Shown one piece after another: positions 44,590 to 53,147 of a stretch of 64,000 bases of DNA. Position 1 is the stretch's first letter, and the number at the start of each line of letters is the position of its first letter. A program made the position numbers and the translations under genes. The notes beneath the pieces are model-generated. The model was not told where the DNA came from. It worked only from the letters and a program-made list of their open reading frames with translations, and did no database searches. The stretch is from Actinoplanes sp. DH11 (lineage in GTDB: Bacteria; Actinomycetota; Actinomycetes; Mycobacteriales; Micromonosporaceae): contig NZ_JAHWGU010000003.1 in NCBI RefSeq assembly GCF_020873875.1, positions 310,001 through 374,000 of the forward strand, in the 5' to 3' direction.

Positions 44590-45309
44590 TCACATCTTCG
44601 CGACCATGCGCCCGAGGGTGTTCGGCGCGACGCGCAGCAGCGACGGCAGCAGTTTCGTGGAGCCCGGCAGCGCCATCGGCCGGCGGCGGCGGAGCGCCTC
44701 CAGCGTGACCGCCGCGACCTCGGTCGGTGACATCTTCGCGCCGTCGGAGCCGGCGTTCATGGGCGTGTCCGTTCTCGGCGGGAGCACTTCGAGCACGTGG
44801 GTGCCCCGGGGCGCCAGCTGCCGGCGCAGTCCGTCGGCGAAACCGTGCAAGCCGGCCTTGACCGCGCCGTAAGTCGGCGCCCGCGTCGGCGAGACCAGCG
44901 CGAAACCGGAGGTGACGAAGACGATCGCGTCCATGGCGGGCCAGCGCCGGACCGCCTCGCCGGTCAGCTGGATGGGTGCCGTCAGGTTCAGGGCGATCTC
45001 CTGATCGAGGTCCCCGGTGGCGTCGCCGCCCCCGGTGAAGTCCCGTTCGACGAACGTGCCGGCGTTGTTGACCAGCACGTCGAGCCGGCCGAACCGGTCG
45101 GCGACCGCGTCCAGCACCGCAGTCCGCGCCCGGGGGTCGGTGACGTCGGCCCGGACGGCAAGGGCCTGCGGGTGCGCGGCGGCGAAGCGGTCCAGGGCCG
45201 GTTGCGACCGGCCGCACACGACCACGTCCGCGTTCCGGCTCGCGAAGGCTTCCGCGAGGCTCAGGCCGATGCCCGAGGTTCCGCCGGTGATGAGGACGAC
45301 CTGTCCCAT
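44590..45309 (-). CDS. SDR-family oxidoreductase
   Basis: A 239-residue classical short-chain dehydrogenase: cofactor motif TGGTSGIG at residues 8-15, NNAG near 88, and the catalytic pair YGAVK (Tyr/Lys) near 158. It resembles DltE-like or ketoreductase-like proteins of unknown substrate. It is divergent from a TetR regulator, with two operator-like repeats in the 82-bp gap, so its expression is probably TetR controlled. It converges on the sortase gene with a 7-bp gap. Confidence 0.92.
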   Translation of the reverse strand: MGQVVLITGGTSGIGLSLAEAFASRNADVVVCGRSQPALDRFAAAHPQALAVRADVTDPRARTAVLDAVADRFGRLDVLVNNAGTFVERDFTGGGDATGDLDQEIALNLTAPIQLTGEAVRRWPAMDAIVFVTSGFALVSPTRAPTYGAVKAGLHGFADGLRRQLAPRGTHVLEVLPPRTDTPMNAGSDGAKMSPTEVAAVTLEALRRRRPMALPGSTKLLPSLLRVAPNTLGRMVAKM

Positions 45310-45325
45310 GAATGACCTCCGTTAA

Positions 45326-45383
45326 TTCGGTACCGATCGGTGCCGAACCAGACCGTAGCACTTTCGAACCGATCAGTACCGAA
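45326..45383. promoter_or_regulatory. Two TetR operator sites in a divergent gap
   Basis: A near-perfect 22-bp inverted repeat at 45326-45347 is centred on ACCGATCGGT. A related copy at 45363-45383 carries ACCGATCAGT and the same CCGAA end. The two sites are 36 bp apart between the SDR and TetR starts. This fits repression of both promoters by the TetR protein encoded at 45392. Confidence 0.7.
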
Positions 45384-45391
45384 GGGGTAGG

Positions 45392-46012
45392 ATGGCTTTC
45401 GTGCAGAACAAGCCGATCGGCAGGCCCCGGGGGTTCGACGCCGACGAAGCTCTGGACCGGGCCGTCCTGGTCTTCTGGGCGCAGGGTTACGAGGGCGCCA
45501 GCCTCGACGACCTGACCGGCGCGATGGGCATCACGCGCACGAGCATGTACCGGGCGTTCGGCAACAAGGACGAGCTGTTCCGCAAGGCGCTGACCCGCTA
45601 CACCGAGGGTCCGGCGTCCTATGTCGGCGGCGCGCTGACGCAGCCGACCGCCCGGGAGGTGGCCACCGCGTTCCTCGCCGGAGCCGTGGGGACCGGCACC
45701 GAACCCGGCACCCCCGGCGGATGCCTCGGCGTCCAGGGCTCGCTGGCCGCCGGCGAGTCGGGTCGCGGCGCCCGCGACCTGCTGGCCGCCTGGCGTGAGG
45801 AAGGCGTCGCCCACCTGCGGGACCGATTCCGCCGGGCCGTCGACGAGGGCGACCTGCCGGCCGGGTCAGACCCCGGCCTGCTGGCCCGCTACCTGATGAC
45901 GGTCGCCAACGGCATCGCCGTCCAGGCCGCCGGCGGCGCCACCCGCGACGACCTTCAGCAGGTGGCCGCCATGGCCCTGTTGACCTGGCCACCCGCCGCG
46001 CGCGGCCGCTGA
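45392..46012 (+). CDS. TetR-family transcriptional regulator
   Basis: A 206-residue TetR protein. HTH at about residues 18-63 (DEALDRAVLVFWAQGYEGASLDDLTGAMGITRTSMYRAFGNK in parts) and a helical effector domain with the GGCLGVQGSLAAGESG segment typical of the AcrR/YxaF-like group. It probably represses the divergent SDR gene and itself through the repeats at 45326-45383. A GTG at 45401 is an alternative start. Confidence 0.92.
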   Translation: MAFVQNKPIGRPRGFDADEALDRAVLVFWAQGYEGASLDDLTGAMGITRTSMYRAFGNKDELFRKALTRYTEGPASYVGGALTQPTAREVATAFLAGAVGTGTEPGTPGGCLGVQGSLAAGESGRGARDLLAAWREEGVAHLRDRFRRAVDEGDLPAGSDPGLLARYLMTVANGIAVQAAGGATRDDLQQVAAMALLTWPPAARGR

Positions 46013-46150
46013 TCTCACCGTGCCCGGCCGCTGACCTTGGCCGCAGCGGACTACGGACTCGGCCGCGCCCGGTCGCTGAGCCGGCGCCCGCTGCCGCCCT
46101 CACCGCAATTCTTCTCGGATTCACTCACTCACCGTTCCGGGTGGTGTGTG

Positions 46151-46175
46151 GAATGGGCCCGAATCCGGCGGGTAG
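46151..46175 (+). promoter_or_regulatory. Candidate SigB-type promoter
   Basis: GAAT at 46151-46154 and GGGTAG at 46170-46175 are separated by 15 bases, fitting GNNT-N14-16-GGGTAY except for the last base. It lies about 45 bp upstream of the GTG of the PRC-barrel gene. The rest of the 208-bp gap (46013-46220) shows no other signal. Confidence 0.4.
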
Positions 46176-46220
46176 CTAACTCCTCGTAGCCGTTGAACCC
46201 CCCAGTGAAGGGAGTCTCCT

Positions 46221-47135
46221 GTGATCACCCAGGACAAGATTCGTTCGCTCTACGGCATGGACGTCGTCGACCGTGACGGCGACAAGATCGGCTCGATCGG
46301 CGCGGTGTGGAACGACGCGGTCGGTCAGCCCAGCTGGGCGAGCGTCCGCACCGGACTGTTCGGCCTCAACGAGTCCCTGTTCCCGCTGCAGAACGCGGAC
46401 CTGCAAGGCGACCACGTGGTGGTCCCGTTCGACAAGGCGACCGTCAAGGACGCCCCCAACGTGGACGCCGACCACGACGAGCCGCTGTCGCGGGAGGAGG
46501 TCGGGCGGCTCTACGAGTACTACGGGATGAACTGGGACGAGACCTACCGCTCGTACCAGGCGGGTGCCGAGGCGACCAGCCGGTCCTACACGGGCGTCCA
46601 CCAGGAACGGTCCGGGACGCGCGCGGACCACGACCGGTCGGGTTACGACCGATCCGGCTACGACCGGGAGGCCTACGACCGATCCGGCTACGACCGGGAG
46701 GCCTACGACCGGTCCGGCTACGACCGGGACGGTCGCGACCTCGATGGTGACGACGCCATGACCCGCTCCGAGGAGCGGCTCAACGTGGGCACCGAGGCGG
46801 AGGAGGTCGGCCGGGCCCGTCTCCGCAAGTACGTGGTGACCGAGCAGGAACAGGTGGACGTGCCGGTCAGCCGGGAGGAGGTCCGCCTCGAACGGGAACC
46901 GATCACTGAGGCGAACCGCCGTGCCGCGTTCTCCGGTCCGGCGATCTCCGAGTCCGAGCACGAGGTGACCCTGCACGCCGAGCGCCCGGTCGTCGACCGG
47001 GAGGCCGTCCCGGTCGAGCGGGTGCGCCTCGGCACCGAGACCGTCACCGAGCAGGAGACCGTGTCCGGCGAGGTCCGCAAGGAGCGGATCGAGGCCGATC
47101 TGCCGGACGAGCGCGGCCGGCGCACCTTCGACTGA
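46221..47135 (+). CDS. PRC-barrel and DUF2382 (YsnF/AvaK-type) stress protein
   Basis: A 304-residue soluble protein. Residues 1-95 form a PRC-barrel domain (VVDRDGDKIGSIGAVW, SLFPLQNADLQGDHVVVPF). A Tyr/Asp/Arg-rich linker at about 135-175 repeats SGYDREAYDR. The C-terminal half is a DUF2382 domain (RSEERLNVGTEAEEVGRARL, VPVSREEVRLEREPI, VEQ-type ERVRLGTETV). Such proteins are widespread in actinobacteria and linked to general stress; the exact role is not known. GTG start with a GGGAG ribosome site. Confidence 0.92.
   Translation: MITQDKIRSLYGMDVVDRDGDKIGSIGAVWNDAVGQPSWASVRTGLFGLNESLFPLQNADLQGDHVVVPFDKATVKDAPNVDADHDEPLSREEVGRLYEYYGMNWDETYRSYQAGAEATSRSYTGVHQERSGTRADHDRSGYDRSGYDREAYDRSGYDREAYDRSGYDRDGRDLDGDDAMTRSEERLNVGTEAEEVGRARLRKYVVTEQEQVDVPVSREEVRLEREPITEANRRAAFSGPAISESEHEVTLHAERPVVDREAVPVERVRLGTETVTEQETVSGEVRKERIEADLPDERGRRTFD
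46651..46740 (+). repeat. In-frame 30-bp tandem repeat in the PRC-barrel gene
   Basis: Two identical 30-bp units (46651-46680, 46681-46710) and a third diverged copy (46711-46740) encode SGYDREAYDR repeats. The exact identity suggests recent slippage, and the repeat number may vary between strains. Confidence 0.9.
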
Positions 47136-47148
47136 TCACCTGCCGCAC

Positions 47149-47184
47149 CCGGTGCCCCGCGGTCTGCCGGCGGCGGGGCACCGG
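47149..47184 (+). terminator. Perfect 12-bp hairpin terminator after the PRC-barrel gene
   Basis: Positions 47149-47160 pair with 47173-47184 around a 12-base loop, 13 bp after the stop codon. Confidence 0.75.
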
Positions 47185-47203
47185 TTCATCCAGCGGGGCC
47201 GAG

Positions 47204-47325
47204 ACTGATCAGGCCGACCGAACTGATCAGGCCGACCGAAACTGATCAGGCCGACCGAAACTGATCAGAGTCGGCCGGAACTCATAGGGTCGGCCGGACT
47301 GATCAGAGTCGGCCGGACTGATCAG
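47204..47325. repeat. TGATCA repeat array that reverses orientation midway
   Basis: About seven units of 18-20 bp. Most contain the palindrome TGATCA or a variant. In the first three units it is followed by GGCCGACC; in the later units the partner sequence is GTCGGCC, the reverse complement. The orientation switches near 47272. The array fills the gap between convergent genes and runs into the last codons of the gene ending at 47322. It can fold into several GGCCGAC/GTCGGCC hairpins. Confidence 0.85.
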
Positions 47326-47660
47326 GCGGGGTCGGCCGCCAGCACGCAGACCGCGAGCAGGTGCAGCGACGGCCAGGAGGCGCGGTGCCAGCCCGCGCTC
47401 TCGGTCTCGTCGGCCGACCACCCGCGGGCCGCCGCCACGTCAGACACCCCGTCGGCGTACGCCGCCAGATGCACCGCGCTTACCTGCCCCGACGCGTCGC
47501 CCACCGAGCGCCGGATCTGGGCGACGTGCTGATCGACCTGCGCTGTCAGCCCGGGATTGGCCCGCATCGCGTCCGTCCCCGACTCGCCGAGCCGCTGCGA
47601 CCACCAGTCCAGCACCAGCCGCGCCCCGGCCGAGACGGCCCGGCGTTGATCCAACTCCAT
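47322..47660 (-). CDS. Small helical protein, possibly DUF6401
   Basis: A 112-residue cytosolic protein, mostly helical (RLVLDWWSQRLGESG, NPGLTAQVDQHVAQIRRSVGD, YADGVSDVAAARGW). The AxVDQHxAxIR segment and size suggest the actinobacterial DUF6401 group, recalled from memory and not tested. Its stop lies inside the TGATCA repeat array, so array changes could alter the C-terminus. Confidence 0.65.
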   Translation of the reverse strand: MELDQRRAVSAGARLVLDWWSQRLGESGTDAMRANPGLTAQVDQHVAQIRRSVGDASGQVSAVHLAAYADGVSDVAAARGWSADETESAGWHRASWPSLHLLAVCVLAADPA

Positions 47661-47723
47661 GACGAGGAACCGTACAAAGCCGATGCCCCGTCCGGCAACG
47701 CCCGGACGGGCGAAAACGTGCGT

Positions 47724-49082
47724 TCAGCTATCCTTTATATCCTCATTGTCCGGCAAAGAGCGGATACCGGCGAACGGCGCCCGATCGCTCGCCGTCATCG
47801 CCCGGTCGCTGTCGGCAAGACTCGGAGCGCCGTCGGGGGAAGGCGGCGAGGAGGGAGAAGGGCGGTCGCTGTCGGTGGGCTGCCGGTCGGTGCCGGGCAG
47901 GGGCCGTACGCTGCCCGCGATGAGCGCCGCCACGCCGAGCAGGGCGGCCACCACGATGAGCGCGCGCAGCACGGAGATGCGGTCGCCGAGCAGGCCGATG
48001 ACGGGCGGGCCGGCGAGGAAGGCGCAGTACCCGATCGAGGCGATCACGCTGACCCGGGCGGCGGCGCGGCGCGGGTCGTCGCCGCCGGCGCTCATGCCGA
48101 CCGGGAAGCCCAGTGAGGCGCCGAGGCCCCAGAGCAGCGCGCCGGCGTAGGCGAGGCCCGGGTTGGGCGCGAAGACGAACAGGCTGACGCCGGCGACGCC
48201 GATCACGGCGAGGGCGCGGACCACGGCGGTACGGCCGTAGCGGTCCAGCAGCGCCGGACCGAACCAGCGGCCGACGGTCATCGCGGTGAGGAAGCCGGCG
48301 AAGGCGAGCGTGCCCATCGCTGCGGAGACGTGGTGGCCGTCGATGGCGGCGACACTGATCCAGTCGTTGCCGACGCCCTCGGTGAACGCGAACGCGAGCA
48401 CGAACACCCCGATCAGCAGGGTCCGGGGTTCCTTCCATGCGGTGAGCGCGCTGACCGGCTTCTCCCCGGCGGCCGGTGCGGTGTCGTCCTGGTCGGCGAC
48501 GAACCGGCGCGCGTACGTGACGACCGCGGCGACGACCACGACGGCGACGACGGTCAGGTGGGTGGACACCGGCACGTCCAGGGCCACCATGGCGGCGCCG
48601 GCGAGCGCGCCGGCGACGGTGCCGAGACTGAAGCCGGCGTGGAAGCGGGACATGATCGAGCGGGCCAGGTGGCGTTCCACGATGGTGCCCTGCACGTTCA
48701 TCGCCACGTCCCAGGCGCCGTTGGCGAAACCGAGCAGGAACAGCCCGATCACCACGGGTACGACGCCGGCGTGCGAGCCGAGCGCCGCGACGATCAGGCC
48801 GGTGCCGAGCAGCACCGACATCGCCATCACGGTCCGCGACGACCCGATCCTGGTGACCACCGGGCCGGACAGCGGCAGGGCCAGCAGGGAACCGGCGGCG
48901 ATGGCGAGCAGGACCAGGCCGAGGGCCGCCGCATCGAGGTGGAGCTGGTCGCGGACCTGCGGGATCCGCGACGCCCAGCTGGCGAACGCGAAGCCCGAGC
49001 CGATGAACGCCACATAGGTGGCGGCGGTGGCGGTCCTGACGGCCTTCGGTGTGGGCGGTGCGGCCGGGGTGGAGGTCATCAT
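47724..49082 (-). CDS. MFS transporter
   Basis: A 452-residue major-facilitator protein with 12 predicted helices. Helix 1 is AATYVAFIGSGFAFASWASRIPQVRDQL and the 2-3 loop motif is near VVTRIGSSRTVMA; the layout matches the YbjJ-like group. The C-terminal 60 residues are a hydrophilic Ser/Asp/Pro tail. Substrate unknown. Two adjacent ATG codons (49082, 49079) can start the protein. A 14-bp palindrome lies about 50 bp upstream. Confidence 0.88.
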   Translation of the reverse strand: MMTSTPAAPPTPKAVRTATAATYVAFIGSGFAFASWASRIPQVRDQLHLDAAALGLVLLAIAAGSLLALPLSGPVVTRIGSSRTVMAMSVLLGTGLIVAALGSHAGVVPVVIGLFLLGFANGAWDVAMNVQGTIVERHLARSIMSRFHAGFSLGTVAGALAGAAMVALDVPVSTHLTVVAVVVVAAVVTYARRFVADQDDTAPAAGEKPVSALTAWKEPRTLLIGVFVLAFAFTEGVGNDWISVAAIDGHHVSAAMGTLAFAGFLTAMTVGRWFGPALLDRYGRTAVVRALAVIGVAGVSLFVFAPNPGLAYAGALLWGLGASLGFPVGMSAGGDDPRRAAARVSVIASIGYCAFLAGPPVIGLLGDRISVLRALIVVAALLGVAALIAGSVRPLPGTDRQPTDSDRPSPSSPPSPDGAPSLADSDRAMTASDRAPFAGIRSLPDNEDIKDS

Positions 49083-49130
49083 CGTGTGCCTGGTGCCGGT
49101 CGGTTGTCGGCGCGGGGTGATCCGTTCATG

Positions 49131-49144
49131 TGTACGACCGTACA
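49131..49144. promoter_or_regulatory. Operator-like palindrome upstream of the MFS gene
   Basis: TGTACG-AC-CGTACA is a 14-bp inverted repeat between the MFS start (49082) and the end of the membrane gene at 49209. TGTACG/CGTACA half sites resemble TetR or MarR operators; no adjacent regulator gene is present. Confidence 0.5.
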
Positions 49145-49208
49145 TAAGTGCTGCACGCCTGTCGCGCCGGGTGGGCCGCCGACGGCGACAGGGCGTGCGC
49201 CCCAGTTC

Positions 49209-51338
49209 TCAGTGTGCCGGAGGTGCCGGCGAGTCGGGCGGCAGTTCCGGCGAGTCGGGCGGGAGTGCCGGCGGCTCGGACGGCAGGTCGTCGATCGCGG
49301 CGTGGCGGCGGCGGGCCTGTTCCTTGGTGAGCCACTCCGCGCCGTCGACCACCACCGTCTCCAGCACGTGCAGGGCGGCCTCCGCACCGGTCGCCTCCAG
49401 AGCCAGCCGGGCAACCATGTCCTTCGGTTCCGAACCGGCCTGCAGCCCTTCGAAGCCGCCCAGCTCGATCTCGAAGGTGCCGCCCGAGTCCAGCCGGATG
49501 ACGAACCTCCGGTGTGAGATCACCACGTCCGAGGTGATCGCCGGGCCGGCCACCCCGGCCGGCTCGACCGCGTACTGTCCCGGGATCGCCGCGGTCTGTG
49601 GCAGGCGGACGCTGCGCTGTTCGACCTGAACCTCACGGAGTGCGCCATACGGGACCGAGCGTCGCTGCTCGCCCTCGATCTCGCCGTTGCCCAGGTCCAG
49701 GTGAGCCTGGAACTGGCGCAGTCCGGAGGGCGTGAGCAGGAAGATCGTCAAGAGGTATCGGGAGTAGCGGATCGGACCGTAGGCCTGGCGTGCTCGCCTG
49801 GTCGGGGCGTCGGCGGTGGCCAGTTCCACCGTGTAGAGCACCTCGGAGGGGCGGATGCCCCGTTCCTCCATGATGTCGGCTTTGAAGACGTCGATGTCGT
49901 CGGCCAGCCAGGCAGCGATCTCCGCGTCGGTGGGCCGGTCTCTCAGGACACCCGACCAGCGTTCCCATTCGGCCTGCTCGGCGGCGAAGCGCTCGATGCT
50001 CCAGCGGCCTGCGACCTGATGCGCGGACTGCCGGCCCAGGGCGGTCAGGAACGGCCGCCAGATCAGCACGGTGCCGGTGACCGCGGCCAGCCACGGCAGC
50101 GCGGACGCGCCCGGGCCGAGGGCGCCGTACAGGATCAGCGCGGCGATGACCAGCAAGGCGATCCCGGCCCGTCCGGCCCGTTTCAGACCCGGTCGTTCCC
50201 GGTATGTCTCCTGGAACTCGAGCAGCGTCCCGGCCTGGGCCTGTTCCAGCGTCTGGCGGGCATGCCAGCGGGCGAGCCAGGTCAGCCGTCCTTGGAGCAC
50301 GTCGTCCGGTTCGTACGCGGTCAGGAACTCGTAGGCCAGGGTGGTGCGCAGCCCCGCGGTGAGCTTCTGCCAGGCGGCATGGTCGCCGCGGCCCACCTCG
50401 TCGAAGGCGGCGCCTGTCGCATTCAGCACGCTGTGCAGATCCTTGCTGAACAGGTCGGACAGCTTCACCGATCCGTCCAGCCGGGCCTGCCGCAGGCACA
50501 GCAGCTCCCGGTCGCGAGCCCGGCGCCACGAGGTGCCGGGGCCGAGGGCGGCACCGGCCGCGGCGAGGATCAGGCCGCCGGCCAGAGCACCGGCGTCGCC
50601 GGCCGTGGAGATCTGGACGAGCAGGCCGACCAGTCCGAGCACGAGCAGAGCCGCGCCGCCGATTCCCGCCGCCCGGACGGCCGGTGCGATGACCGGCAGG
50701 GGCCGGCGAACCTCCCGGGGTGGGGCCGGGTCCGCCTCGAAGAACTTCCAGACCCGCTGGGTACGGTTGACGATGTCCGCGCCGCGCCGCGCCCGCACCT
50801 GGTTCGCGTACTCCCGGGCGGCGGTGTCCTTGCCCGGCCCCGCGAGCAGGGTGTCCAGGGCTCGTTGATGTTCCAGCGGCAGGCATTGGTAAGCCTGTCG
50901 CATGCGTTCCGAGTCCGCGGCCGACAGCTGCCCGTGGTCGTTGACGCGACTGGCCAGGGCGACGAGCGCCATCAGGTTCCGTAGCCGGCTCAGATCTTCC
51001 CCGGCGGTTCCGGGGCTGGTGCTGATCATCTGATGGGCCGTTGCCAGTGCCTGATGGTGCCAGCTGTCGAGGTCGGCCAGTGATCGCTCACTGAGGGCGG
51101 CGACCAGGTAGTGATACAGCACGTCGGGGTTGCCGCCCCGGCCGGTTCGCAGTACCTCGGCGAGCAGTTCCTCGGCGAAACGTGTCATCCCGGCGTCGAG
51201 CCGCCGCAGTGCTACCTCGTACTTGCGTTCCGGGGTGTCGTCCGGGCTGGCGTAGTAGATGTTGGTGTCGCCGTGCACCGTTCCGTTCTGCTGGATGGTC
51301 GGTGAGTAGTCACCGTGGGATGCGGCGCTGGTCGTCAT
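49209..51338 (-). CDS. Membrane protein with N-terminal signalling motif shared with the upstream nucleosidase
   Basis: A 709-residue protein. Residues 6-28 hold SHGDYSPTIQQNGTVHGD, which nearly matches the C-terminus of the preceding nucleosidase. A helical, TPR-like region follows to about 210. Two transmembrane hairpins lie at about 245-300 and 415-460 (GIGGAALLVLGLVGLLVQI, AGIALLVIAALILYGAL). The C-terminal 200 residues are soluble with beta-rich segments (VVISHRRFVIRLDSGGTFEI) and a Pro-rich end. No NTPase motif. Its ATG overlaps the upstream stop (ATGA), so the two proteins are coupled. Confidence 0.8.
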   Translation of the reverse strand: MTTSAASHGDYSPTIQQNGTVHGDTNIYYASPDDTPERKYEVALRRLDAGMTRFAEELLAEVLRTGRGGNPDVLYHYLVAALSERSLADLDSWHHQALATAHQMISTSPGTAGEDLSRLRNLMALVALASRVNDHGQLSAADSERMRQAYQCLPLEHQRALDTLLAGPGKDTAAREYANQVRARRGADIVNRTQRVWKFFEADPAPPREVRRPLPVIAPAVRAAGIGGAALLVLGLVGLLVQISTAGDAGALAGGLILAAAGAALGPGTSWRRARDRELLCLRQARLDGSVKLSDLFSKDLHSVLNATGAAFDEVGRGDHAAWQKLTAGLRTTLAYEFLTAYEPDDVLQGRLTWLARWHARQTLEQAQAGTLLEFQETYRERPGLKRAGRAGIALLVIAALILYGALGPGASALPWLAAVTGTVLIWRPFLTALGRQSAHQVAGRWSIERFAAEQAEWERWSGVLRDRPTDAEIAAWLADDIDVFKADIMEERGIRPSEVLYTVELATADAPTRRARQAYGPIRYSRYLLTIFLLTPSGLRQFQAHLDLGNGEIEGEQRRSVPYGALREVQVEQRSVRLPQTAAIPGQYAVEPAGVAGPAITSDVVISHRRFVIRLDSGGTFEIELGGFEGLQAGSEPKDMVARLALEATGAEAALHVLETVVVDGAEWLTKEQARRRHAAIDDLPSEPPALPPDSPELPPDSPAPPAH

Positions 51339-52273
51339 GATGCTCCCCGCCGGTAGTCGAGGTGTATGTCTCCGGTCGTGGTCTTGTTCTGCTGAATGGC
51401 CGGCGAGTTCTCGCCGTGCGAGGTGACGGTGTATCGCGGGCCGGCGGTGCCACCCGGATCTGCCGGGCCGGTGGAGGCGGGCGTCCCGCTGTCGTCGTCG
51501 AGGTCCAACTCGAGGGCCAGCGCCAGCGCGAACGTGGCCGCGTTCGCCGCGGCGACCGGCTGCCATCCCTCGGCGTCGGTGTGATCCTTCCGGCCCCCGG
51601 CATGATCGCTGATGCCCCGGATCGCGGCCGTCGGGACGGTCCGGTTCACGTGGCCGGCGTGGGCTGCGCCGGCGCTCTCCATCTCGACGGCGACCGCGTC
51701 GGCGTAGGTCTTGTGCAGCAGCTCGATCTCCGGGGCGTCGCGTCCGTTGACCACGACCTCGCCCACGGCAACCGGTTCGAAGTGGACCCGCGGCCGGCGC
51801 TGTGGCTCCGGGAACCAGTCGTCGCCGAGGGCGAGATGACGGGCGGCCTGGTCGATCTCGTGCGGGATGTTCCAGGCCTGCGGGTAGGCGCGGAACCCGG
51901 CGTCCTCGCTGCGGCCACCGTGATACGCGTAGATCTTGGTCGCGACCACGACGTCCCCGAGGGCGAGCCAGTCGCGAAGACCGCCGGCCACACCCACGAA
52001 CAGCACCGCGCGCGGTTGATAACGGCTGATGGCCCGTTCGGCGATGACACCGGCAGCCGAACTGCCCCGGCCGGCCAGGGCGAGTGCGATCCGGGCAGAT
52101 CGGCCGTCACGGCCGCGGACCACTCCCATGTCGAAGTGCGTCCCCGCCTCATGCCGCTCGACACGCACGTCGAGCAGTCTCCTCCTGACTTCTTGGCGCT
52201 CCACTTCGAGCGCCACGAGCACCACGATCATCTGCACCCTCGCGAATTCTTGAGGTGGATCTTGATCGGACAT
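51335..52273 (-). CDS. MTAN/PNP-family nucleosidase with C-terminal signalling motif
   Basis: A protein of about 312 residues with a nucleoside phosphorylase/nucleosidase fold: VVLVALEVERQEV, VLFVGVAGGLRDWLALGDVVVATKIY, VAVEMESAGAAHAGH with the ribose-binding Glu, and GISDHAGGRKDHTDA with the catalytic Asp. It should cleave or phosphorolyse a nucleoside. The last 35 residues (SHGENSPAIQQNKTTTGDI) form a motif repeated at the N-terminus of the next protein. The start is uncertain: 52273 is given, 52231 has the better ribosome site and 52333 is longer. Confidence 0.83.
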   Translation of the reverse strand: MSDQDPPQEFARVQMIVVLVALEVERQEVRRRLLDVRVERHEAGTHFDMGVVRGRDGRSARIALALAGRGSSAAGVIAERAISRYQPRAVLFVGVAGGLRDWLALGDVVVATKIYAYHGGRSEDAGFRAYPQAWNIPHEIDQAARHLALGDDWFPEPQRRPRVHFEPVAVGEVVVNGRDAPEIELLHKTYADAVAVEMESAGAAHAGHVNRTVPTAAIRGISDHAGGRKDHTDAEGWQPVAAANAATFALALALELDLDDDSGTPASTGPADPGGTAGPRYTVTSHGENSPAIQQNKTTTGDIHLDYRRGAS

Positions 52274-52415
52274 GTGCACCGATGGCGTCGATCCGGCGCG
52301 CCGCGGTTCGCCGGGCGCCACCAAGGTCGACATCTTGTCAGTTTGACCAATACTGCGAGTGAGGCTAGGCCACATCCGGTGCTATCGTCAAGGTGACCAA
52401 AAGGAGGAAGTCTCG

Positions 52416-53138
52416 GTGCCGCAAGCAACACCCTGGACGCCCCCGCTGATCGCCGTCGCGGTCGATCTCGCGGTCTTCACCGTGCTCGACGAGCAATTCG
52501 CGGTGCTGCTGATAGAGCGCGGTATCGAGCCGGACATCGGCTCGCTGGCGCTGCCGGGCGGCTTCCTGGCCACGGCGAGCGAGGACCTGAGTGCCGCAGC
52601 CGCCCGGGAACTCGCCGAGGAAACCGGGCTGGACGCGGCTCAGGTGCACCTCGAGCAACTCGCCACCTACGGCGTGCCGGACCGGGACCCACGACAACGG
52701 GTGGTCACCGTGTGTTACTTAGCTCTTGTGCCCGGTCCGCTGTCACCGATGGCGGGCGGTGACGCCCGCAACGCCGCCTGGCGGCCGGTGGACGACATCG
52801 AACCGGCGTCTCTCGCGTTCGATCACGCGACGATCCTCGCCGAGGCGGTCGAACGGGCCCGGAGCAAGCTGGAGTACACCACCGTCGCGACGTCCTTCTG
52901 CGGGCCCGAGTTCACCATGTCCGAGCTCCGGCGCGTCTACGAGATCGTGTGGGGCCGGCGGCTCGACCCGCGCAACTTCCAGCGGAAGATCCTCAACATC
53001 CCGGGGTTCGTGGAGGCGACCGGGAAGCAGACCGTCCGCAACGGGGGCCGGCCTGCCCTGCTGTACCGGGCCGGCCCCGCCCGGCTGGTGCAGCCACCGA
53101 TCCTGCGTACCCGAACCGACGACTCGTCACCTCAGTGA
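52416..53138 (+). CDS. Nudix protein with C-terminal winged helix, NrtR-type
   Basis: A 240-residue protein: a Nudix domain (residues 8-145) and a winged-helix domain (FTMSELRRVYEIVWGRRLDPRNFQRKILNIPGF). NrtR-type proteins sense ADP-ribose and regulate NAD metabolism, and some still hydrolyse it. The Nudix box GFLATASEDLSAAAARELAE has six instead of five residues between the first Gly and Glu, so activity is uncertain. GTG start with AGGAGG eight bases upstream. It is divergent from the nucleosidase, whose substrate class is related to NAD/nucleoside salvage. Confidence 0.88.
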   Translation: MPQATPWTPPLIAVAVDLAVFTVLDEQFAVLLIERGIEPDIGSLALPGGFLATASEDLSAAAARELAEETGLDAAQVHLEQLATYGVPDRDPRQRVVTVCYLALVPGPLSPMAGGDARNAAWRPVDDIEPASLAFDHATILAEAVERARSKLEYTTVATSFCGPEFTMSELRRVYEIVWGRRLDPRNFQRKILNIPGFVEATGKQTVRNGGRPALLYRAGPARLVQPPILRTRTDDSSPQ

Positions 53139-53147
53139 GGAGGCGCC

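Noticed and set aside
47204..47325. Possible CRISPR array
   Set aside because: Units are contiguous 18-20-mers without unique spacers and no cas genes are nearby.
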